A DNA stretch of 42,984 bases from Gammaproteobacteria bacterium (GTDB lineage Bacteria > Pseudomonadota > Gammaproteobacteria > JACCXJ01): the NCBI GenBank assembly GCA_013697045.1, contig JACCXJ010000173.1:1-42984 (forward strand), in the 5' to 3' direction. This document shows positions 29,940 through 36,656 of this stretch, in pieces; position 1 is the stretch's first letter, and the number at the start of each line of letters is the position of its first letter. The notes beneath the pieces were generated by a model that saw only the letters and a list, made by a program, of their open reading frames with translations, was not told where the DNA came from and did not search any database. Position numbers and translations under genes: made by a program.

Positions 29940-30304
29940 TGTCACGAGCGCGGCGTCCGAGGACTTGGCCTATCGCGGTCCTTGCCGCTTTCTCGGGCGG
30001 CTGCGTAGCTACTGAGCATGTGCCGGAAGGCGCTGCTGTCCCTCCGCTCAGGGCGCGCTGCGACACGGAGGCCCAGCAGTTGATGGAAGCGACTGCCGTT
30101 TACCCCGCTCCGAGGTCGGATCTTGCACCCGTCGCCAAACTCGAGCAGGGACGTTATGTCTATAGGTGCGAGGAGCGGGGCGAATGGCTTGGCGTGATGT
30201 TCCCGGCAGCATACGAAAAGGTCGATTGTTCTCTGCGGCGGCCCGAGCGGGCGTGTTCGCTCGGTTGGATTCGCAAACATACAAAAATGAAAGTATTCGG
30301 CTGA
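29939..30304 (+). CDS. SH3-like lipoprotein
   Basis: 121 residues from ATG 29939 (a GTG 3 nt earlier is possible). Signal peptide WPIAVLAAFSGGC with lipobox Cys about residue 22. The mature part is a short SH3-like domain (LEQGRYVYRCEERGEWLGVM, then SLGWIRKHTKMKVFG). It is coupled to the DUF2272 gene by TGATG. The downstream GH75-like frame begins inside its 3' end; the two may be a split fusion. Confidence 0.6.
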   Translation: MSRARRPRTWPIAVLAAFSGGCVATEHVPEGAAVPPLRARCDTEAQQLMEATAVYPAPRSDLAPVAKLEQGRYVYRCEERGEWLGVMFPAAYEKVDCSLRRPERACSLGWIRKHTKMKVFG

Positions 30305-30849
30305 TCGACATCATCGAGAAGAACGCAAAAACCCGTAAGCCCTGTATCACCCCGGATGGTTACCTCGTGTCGATGACGGCCGATGTTGCCGTGGCTGGTG
30401 GCCGTGTCGGCGACTGCGATCAGTCGAAATGGATCGATGCGCTCACGGCTCCCGCAATCGTCCTGCCCAAGAACTCCCAATTTTTCACTTTCGGCATCGG
30501 CAAGCGCAGCCTCGTGGTGGCGCTGTCAAGCAGGCCGGCCCACCGGACCGTTTTTGGCATCGTCGGCGATATCGGCCCGGCCAAGGAAATCGGTGAGGCA
30601 AACATTGCGATGAACCGGGAGCTCAACGGTCTCGCAGCCAGCGATCAACCGAAGCACCGGCAAGACGCCATCGATCGATTCCAGGCAGGCCGCTCCGCGA
30701 TCCTCCTGTTTCCGGGGCCGGACTTCGTTCTTGATAGGCCGATCTCCGGTTCCCGCATCGCGAGAGAGGGGGCGGAGGCCATGACGGCATTCGGCAGTGC
30801 TCAGAAGCTTATCGATTGTATCCATGAAGAGATCGACCGCGGTTTCTGA
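30166..30849 (+). CDS. GH75-chitosanase-like protein (start uncertain)
   Basis: Up to 227 residues. TPDGYLVSMTADVAVAGG, WIDALTAPAIVLPKNS, AHRTVFGIVGDIGPAKEIGE and ANIAMNRELNG resemble the GH75 (fungal-type chitosanase) fold, including the acidic IVGDIGP segment. Clear homology begins near residue 45 (SIRLIDIIEKN). No good start with a ribosome-binding site exists there; the candidates are GTG 30250, or fusion to the preceding SH3 lipoprotein by a -1 shift near the A-run at about 30283. The 5' limit given is the longest frame. Substrate might be a glycan of the cell wall. Confidence 0.5.
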   Translation: MRGAGRMAWRDVPGSIRKGRLFSAAARAGVFARLDSQTYKNESIRLIDIIEKNAKTRKPCITPDGYLVSMTADVAVAGGRVGDCDQSKWIDALTAPAIVLPKNSQFFTFGIGKRSLVVALSSRPAHRTVFGIVGDIGPAKEIGEANIAMNRELNGLAASDQPKHRQDAIDRFQAGRSAILLFPGPDFVLDRPISGSRIAREGAEAMTAFGSAQKLIDCIHEEIDRGF

Positions 30850-31208
30850 TAGGGTGCGGGTCTCAGCCAGCGTGAGTTTCTCTTAGATGGAGTCGGTCCG
30901 CGCCGAAAACTGCCGGCGGCGAGGCGCCAAGCCTCGCCAATCCCGCAGATCCCTGCATCGGGCCGAAGCCGGTGGTCGGCTTTTCGAGGAACGGCCAGGC
31001 GGGGGGCGCTGTGGTGAGCGGCCTCCGGCCAGGCCGTTGCCCCGGGGCATGAACCGGTTGCGATCCGATTCGACCGGATCGCGCGGCACCTCCGGCCGTT
31101 CGGATGTACGTCCTGTTCACATTGGTCAGCAACCGCAGAGCGGATCCCCACCCTACCCTCCCCCGTTCGTAAACAACACGAACAGGGGAGGGAGAGTCGA
31201 TCCTCCGT
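30850..31208. other. Intergenic stretch with hairpin and dispersed repeat copy B
   Basis: No gene recognised. A perfect 8-bp inverted repeat (GCGATCCG at 31060-31067, CGGATCGC at 31075-31082) could be a transcript end for the convergent genes. The dispersed 51-bp repeat follows at 31146-31196. Confidence 0.5.
31146..31196. repeat. Dispersed 51-bp repeat, copy B
   Basis: Reverse complement of 4826-4876 with one substitution. It lies just past the 3' end of the HTTM gene, whereas copy A lies in the pdxB leader. Confidence 0.85.
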
Positions 31209-33131
31209 TCATTTCGAACGCGACAACGCCTCGATATCGATGCCGGGCGTCTCGACCCGCATCCCGCCGTCCTTCCAGATGACCTTTCCGATGTCCTGCC
31301 ACGACTGGCTGACGTTTTTGTGGCGGAGGTCCCTTTCCCAATCCATCGGCACGCGTATCCTCTTCAGCTTGATCGTAAACTCCGCGTTCGCCACGTCGAG
31401 CCCGACCTCCTTGCCCCAGAAGAGGGTTACTTTCTGAATCAGCCGGTACAGGCGTTCTCGTTTGATCCTGGCGGTGACGGCCACGTTCGCCCACATCGAC
31501 TGCACCCTCCCCCAGTTCGGCGCGACCAGCCTGCCTTCTTCGTTGACGAACGGCAGCCAACGCTCCCGGCCGGCCTGGTCCCGGTAGGTCAGCGCCAGCA
31601 AATGCTCATAGCCCGCGAAGTGATCGTGCAGATAGAGCGCATGGGGCGTGATACCCAGAAAGGTATGGGAAAGACCCAAGACCGCGTTACTCATGACTGC
31701 CGGTAACGCGGCACTCTCCCGCGTCTCGAGGTTCCTGTTCAGCCGATAGACGATTCCATAGTGAATCGTGCTGTTCAATTGAAGCGCGATGATCAAGACC
31801 AGAAACTTGCTGACGCGGACCGGAAGCTGGCGGGGCGTGCCGATGTAGCGCTCGTACAGCAGCCGGAATGGTTCCTCTTCCGGCCGAGGTCGTTTCGGCG
31901 GAACAGCACAGCCTTCGTCGCATACGACTCGGGCCCGGCCGTCGGCGATATGGCGGTAGACGCGTTGGCCCAGATGATAGATCCCCGGCATCCTCATCAG
32001 CCAGCCCAGCGGCGCGAGGTATCTCATGCCGATGAGGATCCGCACGTAGGTATCGAGCCCGCGGTAGAGCCTGCCTTTCCGGTCCAGGCCATAGATGTCC
32101 TTCAATAGCTCATCGTCGGATATCCGATCGAGCGCTCGATACTGCCGGGCATGGGTCTGCAGGCCTCTGAATGCGATCGCTTTGCAGATATCGAAATGCT
32201 GCACCGTGATCACGGTTCTATTGCACAGGGGACATTGTTCATCGTAAAAAACCGTGAGTGCCGGTTCCCGGACGTGCAGCGCCTTCCCGAGACATCTCCA
32301 CCAAGCGAAGGGGACCATCAGCGCATAATGCACCAGCATGCCGAAGCCGAAGGGATAGATGTTTAAGGACAGAATGATTCCGATATGAAACGCAAGCCCA
32401 ATCAGGAGCAAGGGAACGCGAAAGGGACGGAGACAGCAGACGAAGATGAATACGAACTGAAAGATGAGCAGCGCGTACCCGATGATCGCCTGTAGGGGCT
32501 TGTTGTTCAAGATCCAGGTCCAATCGATGCCGGACATATAAAAGGGCATGGTGGCAGGCAGCCATGCCCCCATGCCGTTACGCCAGAACTCGGCCGACAG
32601 CTTGTGAACGGCGGAATCGAAGTAGAGCAACCCCAGGGAGCACAGGACCGGGATGTAATAGCAAAGCACCGACACGTCGGTCGGCGGGACGTAACGATGA
32701 GCAATGGTCGAATACTTGAGCGTCTTACGGAGCTTGTCGAGGGACAGTGCCCTCTCCGTGGGCAGGAACATCAAGAGGAAGCTCGATCCGATCATGAGCT
32801 GGTCGAACCCCCCGTCGAAGTCCTGCCACATCGGCGTGAACACCACGAACACGATCCAGAGAAGATAATTGACGACGGCCGCAAAGCGGGTGCAGTAACC
32901 CACCACCAGGAACACGGCGACCATGGCCCACCCCAGCAGCAGGTACTCGAGGATGGGTGAGGCGATATCGACATAGGGAACGGGGTCGAAGATCAGGTGG
33001 CGGAACCAGTAAAGGAACACGACCTCTTGGAAGACCACCAGGCCAAAGCCTATCCGAAAGACACCGAGGCCGGTGGCGGGCACGCGTTTAGCGACGCCTT
33101 GCTTGACGAGTCTCAGGATCTGCCGGTACAT
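31209..33131 (-). CDS. HTTM + DCC (DUF393) membrane fusion protein
   Basis: 640 residues. Residues about 1-290 form a multi-helix HTTM domain (related to vitamin K-dependent gamma-carboxylase membrane parts), e.g. YIPVLCSLGLLYFDSAVHKL and FWRNGMGAWLPAT. Residues about 295-410 are a DCC thiol-disulfide domain with the CxxC-like FYDEQCPLCNRTV. The C-terminal 200 residues continue with further helices and a beta-rich tail. The substrate is unknown; redox or carboxylation-type chemistry at the membrane is conceivable. It stands alone and marks the boundary before the integron. Confidence 0.82.
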   Translation of the reverse strand: MYRQILRLVKQGVAKRVPATGLGVFRIGFGLVVFQEVVFLYWFRHLIFDPVPYVDIASPILEYLLLGWAMVAVFLVVGYCTRFAAVVNYLLWIVFVVFTPMWQDFDGGFDQLMIGSSFLLMFLPTERALSLDKLRKTLKYSTIAHRYVPPTDVSVLCYYIPVLCSLGLLYFDSAVHKLSAEFWRNGMGAWLPATMPFYMSGIDWTWILNNKPLQAIIGYALLIFQFVFIFVCCLRPFRVPLLLIGLAFHIGIILSLNIYPFGFGMLVHYALMVPFAWWRCLGKALHVREPALTVFYDEQCPLCNRTVITVQHFDICKAIAFRGLQTHARQYRALDRISDDELLKDIYGLDRKGRLYRGLDTYVRILIGMRYLAPLGWLMRMPGIYHLGQRVYRHIADGRARVVCDEGCAVPPKRPRPEEEPFRLLYERYIGTPRQLPVRVSKFLVLIIALQLNSTIHYGIVYRLNRNLETRESAALPAVMSNAVLGLSHTFLGITPHALYLHDHFAGYEHLLALTYRDQAGRERWLPFVNEEGRLVAPNWGRVQSMWANVAVTARIKRERLYRLIQKVTLFWGKEVGLDVANAEFTIKLKRIRVPMDWERDLRHKNVSQSWQDIGKVIWKDGGMRVETPGIDIEALSRSK

Positions 33132-33231
33132 GTCTCGTAAGCGATCCGCCTCGGTCTGACCGATGGCGTGGTTTTGCCTCTAGACGGCGCCAACCACAGC
33201 TTGTTGACGGTCCGGTTAATTGAATAGTTAT

Positions 33232-34029
33232 TCACCTGGCACGGATGTACATGACCTTTTGGCTCGAGCCAGGCCGCCCTCGCTCCTCTGAGACGAAAAT
33301 ATCGTTTCGTGATTTCACTAGGTCGCTGAGTTTCTTGAAACCGTATAGGCAGGAATCGAAGTCGGGGTGTAGCTTTGTTAGATAGCTTCCGAAGGTGCCG
33401 AGGTGCGCCCACCCTGTGTCGTCACATGCTTTTTCGAGTGCTTGAAGGATAAACTCCTTCGGGAACTCCTTCTGAGGTTCTTGTGCCCCCGTTGGTGCAG
33501 TTGGTTCCTTCAGCGGCGGCGACGTGCATTTCGCCGGCGCCGGGGCTTCGGATTGTGGCTGTGAAACAGGTTTTAGTAGTTCGGTAAAGAGAAACTTATG
33601 GCAGGCGTTCCGAAAGGCTTCAGGTGTTTTTTGCTCGCCGCAACCAAGAACGGTCAACCCCTCCTCACGGATGCGAAGCGCAAGGCCTGTAAAATCGCTA
33701 TCGCTCGAACCAAGACAGAAGCCATCGAAGCGCTTTGCGTATAAGAGGTCCATCGCGTCTATGATTAGCGTGCTGTCCGTCGCGTTCTTGTCGGTTGTAT
33801 AGGCGAACTGTTGAACGGGCTTTATTGCATGCTTGTTTAGGACCTGCTTCCACTGTGAACTGGCAGAGGACGTAAAGTCACCATATATCCGCTTTACGGT
33901 GGCTTCGCCAATTTCCGCAAGGAGTCCTTCGATTACGGCTGCCTGACCGTTATCTGCGTCAATGAGAACCGCCAAACGAAGCGTCGGCTCTTCCGCTTCT
34001 ACCTTCTCAACTAGCCTCGGGCTTACCAT
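33232..34029 (-). CDS. NYN-domain nuclease-like protein with LOTUS/OST-HTH domain (integron cassette)
   Basis: 265 residues. The NYN (PIN-like) domain covers about residues 15-150: LAVLIDADNGQAAVIEGLL, DSTLIIDAMDLLY and FCLGSSDSDFTGLALRIREE give the Asp residues for Mg2+. A Pro/Ala-rich linker is followed by a C-terminal LOTUS/OST-HTH-like domain (GWAHLGTFGSYLTKLHPDFD) that in relatives binds RNA. It is probably a ribonuclease. It follows an attC core by 17 nt and is the last cassette of the array. Confidence 0.85.
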   Translation of the reverse strand: MVSPRLVEKVEAEEPTLRLAVLIDADNGQAAVIEGLLAEIGEATVKRIYGDFTSSASSQWKQVLNKHAIKPVQQFAYTTDKNATDSTLIIDAMDLLYAKRFDGFCLGSSDSDFTGLALRIREEGLTVLGCGEQKTPEAFRNACHKFLFTELLKPVSQPQSEAPAPAKCTSPPLKEPTAPTGAQEPQKEFPKEFILQALEKACDDTGWAHLGTFGSYLTKLHPDFDSCLYGFKKLSDLVKSRNDIFVSEERGRPGSSQKVMYIRAR

Positions 34030-34045
34030 CCGTGCGTTTTCCTGT

Positions 34046-34096
34046 TTCTAACGTCGAAAATAACTGGCTGGCGCGGCGCGCCAGTCCGGGTTGAAT
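34046..34096 (-). other. attC site between NYN cassette and gene-less cassette
   Basis: On the minus strand it starts ATTCAAC (perfect RYYYAAC; the + strand shows GTTGAAT at 34090-34096) and ends GTTAGAA (near-consensus R'). CTGGCGCG and CGCGCCAG make a strong inner stem. The length of 51 bp is within the attC range. Confidence 0.6.
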
Positions 34097-34276
34097 GAAA
34101 AGGTAGGCATTTAAGTCGCCCCTGGCCCTTTAATTCCGCTGCCTTGTTCACGCTCCTCGTAGTCTCCTTACCCTCCGGGCGCTCCGCCGCCGGCGCAACA
34201 CTCGATACGGGTGGGTGGTTGGCCCTTACCCGACGGGGACTTGCACCCCGCAAGATGCGCCAAGTTTCGCTTGGCA
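34097..34276 (-). other. Gene-less integron cassette (candidate non-coding)
   Basis: About 180 bp between two attC sites with no credible gene of its own; the open frame that crosses it runs through the attC sequences. On the minus strand it contains GCAAGTCCCCGTCGGG-type sequence and inverted blocks (TTGGCGC/GCGCCAA-like and GGGTGCAAG). It may encode a small RNA or a promoter. Confidence 0.4.
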
Positions 34277-34330
34277 CAATAACGCCCCGCTTCACCGGCG
34301 CTATGCGCCGAGCGCAAGCGGTGGTTAGAT
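34277..34330 (-). other. attC site downstream of apeA
   Basis: On the minus strand ATCTAAC (perfect R'') overlaps the stop codon of the HEPN gene, and GTTATTG is a degenerate R'. ACCGCTT/AAGCGG and GGCGC/GCGCC form the arms around an ATA loop. Length 54 bp. Confidence 0.6.
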
Positions 34331-35719
34331 TTCCCCTTTAAGCTTCTGCGCGACACGGTAGTTCCCGCCTGCAACTTGGTCGAGCTGGTCGGTGGTGAAA
34401 CCGAACCTTCTCAAGAACAGCAGCGTGAACATCGCTTCGAGCTTCATTGACACCTCCGAGAGCGCCTCGCCGGACAAGGCGGCCTGCTTGCTGGACTTGT
34501 CGTAGTGTGTCAAATAATTGCGGGTCGTTACCACCTCGTGTATCAGTGCACCGACGCGTGAGCTATCACCAAAGTAGTGGCTGATCGGGTCGATCAATGC
34601 TCTTAGCCGCTGACGAAGCGAGAGTTCGTTCGCGTAGGTCAGGCGAGTCTTGAGCCACTCGGTATGGCTCTGTGGGCACATAGATAGCACGGTGCGTTTC
34701 ACGTCTTGAAACTCAGAGTCCGGCATGACAGTCTTGTCGCTTGTCCTGCGGTGGAAGGTTTCGAGTCCCTGGACAAGGAAGAGAAATCTCGTTTCGACAT
34801 ACGCGTGTCTTGCGGTCGTCGATGCGAAGTACAGATTGATTGCGGGCTCCAACACCTCATAGTCAGCAAGCCAAGCTGAGATAAGGTCGCCGAGGTTTGC
34901 GGCGACGGCGGCATACGGAAACAGCAAGCGGTGCGAATCGACCGCTGGGGCTTTCTCGGAGTGCGGCAGGCTTGGGAAGTAAACCTGGAGCCCCACCGGT
35001 CGCGTGTTCTCGCCGATCGTCTCCGAGATGGTGGGCGACGATACACCTACGCCCGTTAATGCAACGGCTTCATCTATCGCGAGACAAAGGAAGGTGTTTA
35101 CTCGGTGAACGACCCGCAGCAGATCGTGGAAGGCTGTGGGCTTTGCAGCCTCAATCTCAAGGAAAGCTTCTTGAGCAACCCGGGCTTCCGTGATGCTGCC
35201 GTAGCCGAAGGGGATGGTGGAGCGGAATTTGATGGACAGATCAAGCGCGCCGCCCAGCTTGTAGGCCTGAGCAGGCGGTGGACGGAAAGTGATAGCGGCT
35301 TGCTTCAACTCATGGGCATCCCATTCATGCGAGACCGAGATACCCGTTAGGCCAAGCCACTGATTGAGCCCTTCGACTGAGAAAATGACCCGTGCGAACT
35401 CCAGTGGGTCTGTCTCGTGCAGATGCGCACCAAGGAAGAGGTACGCAGCGGTCGCACTCGCCTTTGGAATTCCCGGGAAGCGAAGTTGTGTAGAATAGGT
35501 GAAACAGTCGAAGAGCGTAGCCGACTTGCCGTTCTCCGTGACGCCGTGAATTATCGGGGCAGGCCTAGGCTCAAACTCGGGTAGCTCTCGAAAAGTTCCT
35601 AGCACGTCGAGGGCGACCTTTCCCGAGTCAGATACCTTCAGTGTTCCGGGTATCTTGTGTTGCAAGTTGTCGGGCAGCCAGAAGTACCCTTGCAGACCGA
35701 TAGACTCTTTTGGGCGCAT
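34325..35719 (-). CDS. apeA: ApeA-family HEPN protein (integron cassette)
   Basis: 464 residues. The N-terminal domain (GLQGYFWLPDNLQHKIPGTL) matches the ApeA N-terminal domain; the C-terminal HEPN domain has TTRNYLTHYD, an intact RNxxxH ribonuclease motif (residues about 415-420). ApeA is a single-gene anti-phage system thought to cut RNA after infection. It begins 10 nt after a perfect attC core and its stop is embedded in the next attC, so it is a textbook one-gene cassette. No frameshift or missing residue seen. The name is given by domain similarity; activity is inferred. Confidence 0.8.
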   Translation of the reverse strand: MRPKESIGLQGYFWLPDNLQHKIPGTLKVSDSGKVALDVLGTFRELPEFEPRPAPIIHGVTENGKSATLFDCFTYSTQLRFPGIPKASATAAYLFLGAHLHETDPLEFARVIFSVEGLNQWLGLTGISVSHEWDAHELKQAAITFRPPPAQAYKLGGALDLSIKFRSTIPFGYGSITEARVAQEAFLEIEAAKPTAFHDLLRVVHRVNTFLCLAIDEAVALTGVGVSSPTISETIGENTRPVGLQVYFPSLPHSEKAPAVDSHRLLFPYAAVAANLGDLISAWLADYEVLEPAINLYFASTTARHAYVETRFLFLVQGLETFHRRTSDKTVMPDSEFQDVKRTVLSMCPQSHTEWLKTRLTYANELSLRQRLRALIDPISHYFGDSSRVGALIHEVVTTRNYLTHYDKSSKQAALSGEALSEVSMKLEAMFTLLFLRRFGFTTDQLDQVAGGNYRVAQKLKGEI

Positions 35720-35729
35720 GGCGGAGGAA

Positions 35730-35817
35730 ATCTAACGTCGTGCTCTGCGGTGGGCAACCGCAGACGGTTGATGAGGCGCGGCGGTTCTGGCCCGTCCGCA
35801 GCAGCTACAAGTTAGAT
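35730..35817 (-). other. attC site between DUF1780 gene and apeA
   Basis: 88 bp. On the minus strand it has R'' ATCTAAC and R' GTTAGAT, both perfect to RYYYAAC/GTTRRRY. The inner arms GCTGCGG/CCGCAG and a variable GC-rich centre complete a well-formed attC. It is the best site in the window. Confidence 0.8.
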
Positions 35818-35824
35818 GTGGCAT

Positions 35825-36439
35825 CTAGTTGACCTTCCGGTGCACGATGCGCTTGAGGGCACCTCGTAGGAACAGCGGTGCGTCGCTTGCCGCGGTCAAT
35901 GTGCAACTACGATGGCGCATAAGAAATGATACGGGTCGCCAGCCAAGCGCTTCGACGGGCGCGAGGTCCGGAAATGGCGTTTCCTTGAGCCCGGAAACGT
36001 CGGTAAGATTCACGTAGAACAAGAGATCAAGGCTCTTGCGCGCTTCAGGTGAGTACTTCGTTTGCGCGAGACTCTTGGCATCCACGTAAACAGACGCACA
36101 AACATCAAATACTGCGACGTCTCTCGGCGTGTACATTTCGACGAGATCGGCGGGCGAAGTTGCCTCGAGTGCCTTTTGCAGCCCTACCTTGTATTCTTGG
36201 TGCCTACGGCGCCCCTCGGAGAGAATCTCCTTAATCTCGAAATTGGCTTCTCGGAACTTAACGTCGGGCGGATCCTGCGCCAGCGACTGGACTTCGCTGT
36301 CCTCAAAGGCCACGCCGAGGTTCGCCAGGAATTCGTGAACAACCCAGCGTTCCCGCTCCGGCTTCTTCGACGAGCGGAAGAATTCCACTGATTCAGCGCG
36401 AGCTTTGCGCTGCGCCTCCAAATACTCATCGTCGGTCAT
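35825..36439 (-). CDS. DUF1780 family protein, putative nuclease-like (integron cassette)
   Basis: 204 residues. KPERERWVVHEFLANLGVAF, DPPDVKFREANFEIKEILSE and GRRRHQEY match DUF1780, in which the D...EIK arrangement (D at about 58, E-x-K about 73-75) resembles a PD-(D/E)XK nuclease core. Function is not established. It ends 8 nt before an attC and starts 70 nt after another, so it is a single-gene cassette. A DUF1780 member beside ApeA suggests a defence or DNA-metabolism role, but that is inference. Confidence 0.75.
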   Translation of the reverse strand: MTDDEYLEAQRKARAESVEFFRSSKKPERERWVVHEFLANLGVAFEDSEVQSLAQDPPDVKFREANFEIKEILSEGRRRHQEYKVGLQKALEATSPADLVEMYTPRDVAVFDVCASVYVDAKSLAQTKYSPEARKSLDLLFYVNLTDVSGLKETPFPDLAPVEALGWRPVSFLMRHRSCTLTAASDAPLFLRGALKRIVHRKVN

Positions 36440-36508
36440 TTGCTCTTACTCCAAATGCTGTTATCCACTAATACACTGCCTTCAGATTGAACTTGGCCTA
36501 AGTATAGG

Positions 36509-36571
36509 GGCTAACGTTGTGGCGATGAGCCGTGCGGTCTTTCCGCGTCGGTCTCCATCGCCAGGTTAGAC
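36509..36571 (-). other. attC site between the 475-residue gene and DUF1780 gene
   Basis: 63 bp. On the minus strand it has R'' GTCTAAC (perfect) and R' GTTAGCC (near-consensus). The inner arms TGGCGATG/CATCGCCA pair over 8 bp and a second stem GACGCGGAA/TTCCGCGTC-like region lies at the tip. Confidence 0.75.
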
Positions 36572-36656
36572 CGCATTTGAATCACGTACAACCGCTTCTT
36601 CTGACGTAGGGCACAAGTAAACGTCAGGCACTCCTCACGGCGCTCAGCAGCAAAAG

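Noticed and set aside
30283-30304. Programmed -1 frameshift site between SH3 and GH75 frames
   Set aside because: The A-run does not fit the X-XXY-YYZ slippery heptamer in the upstream frame and no clear stimulatory hairpin follows; kept only as a possible mutation or gene overlap.
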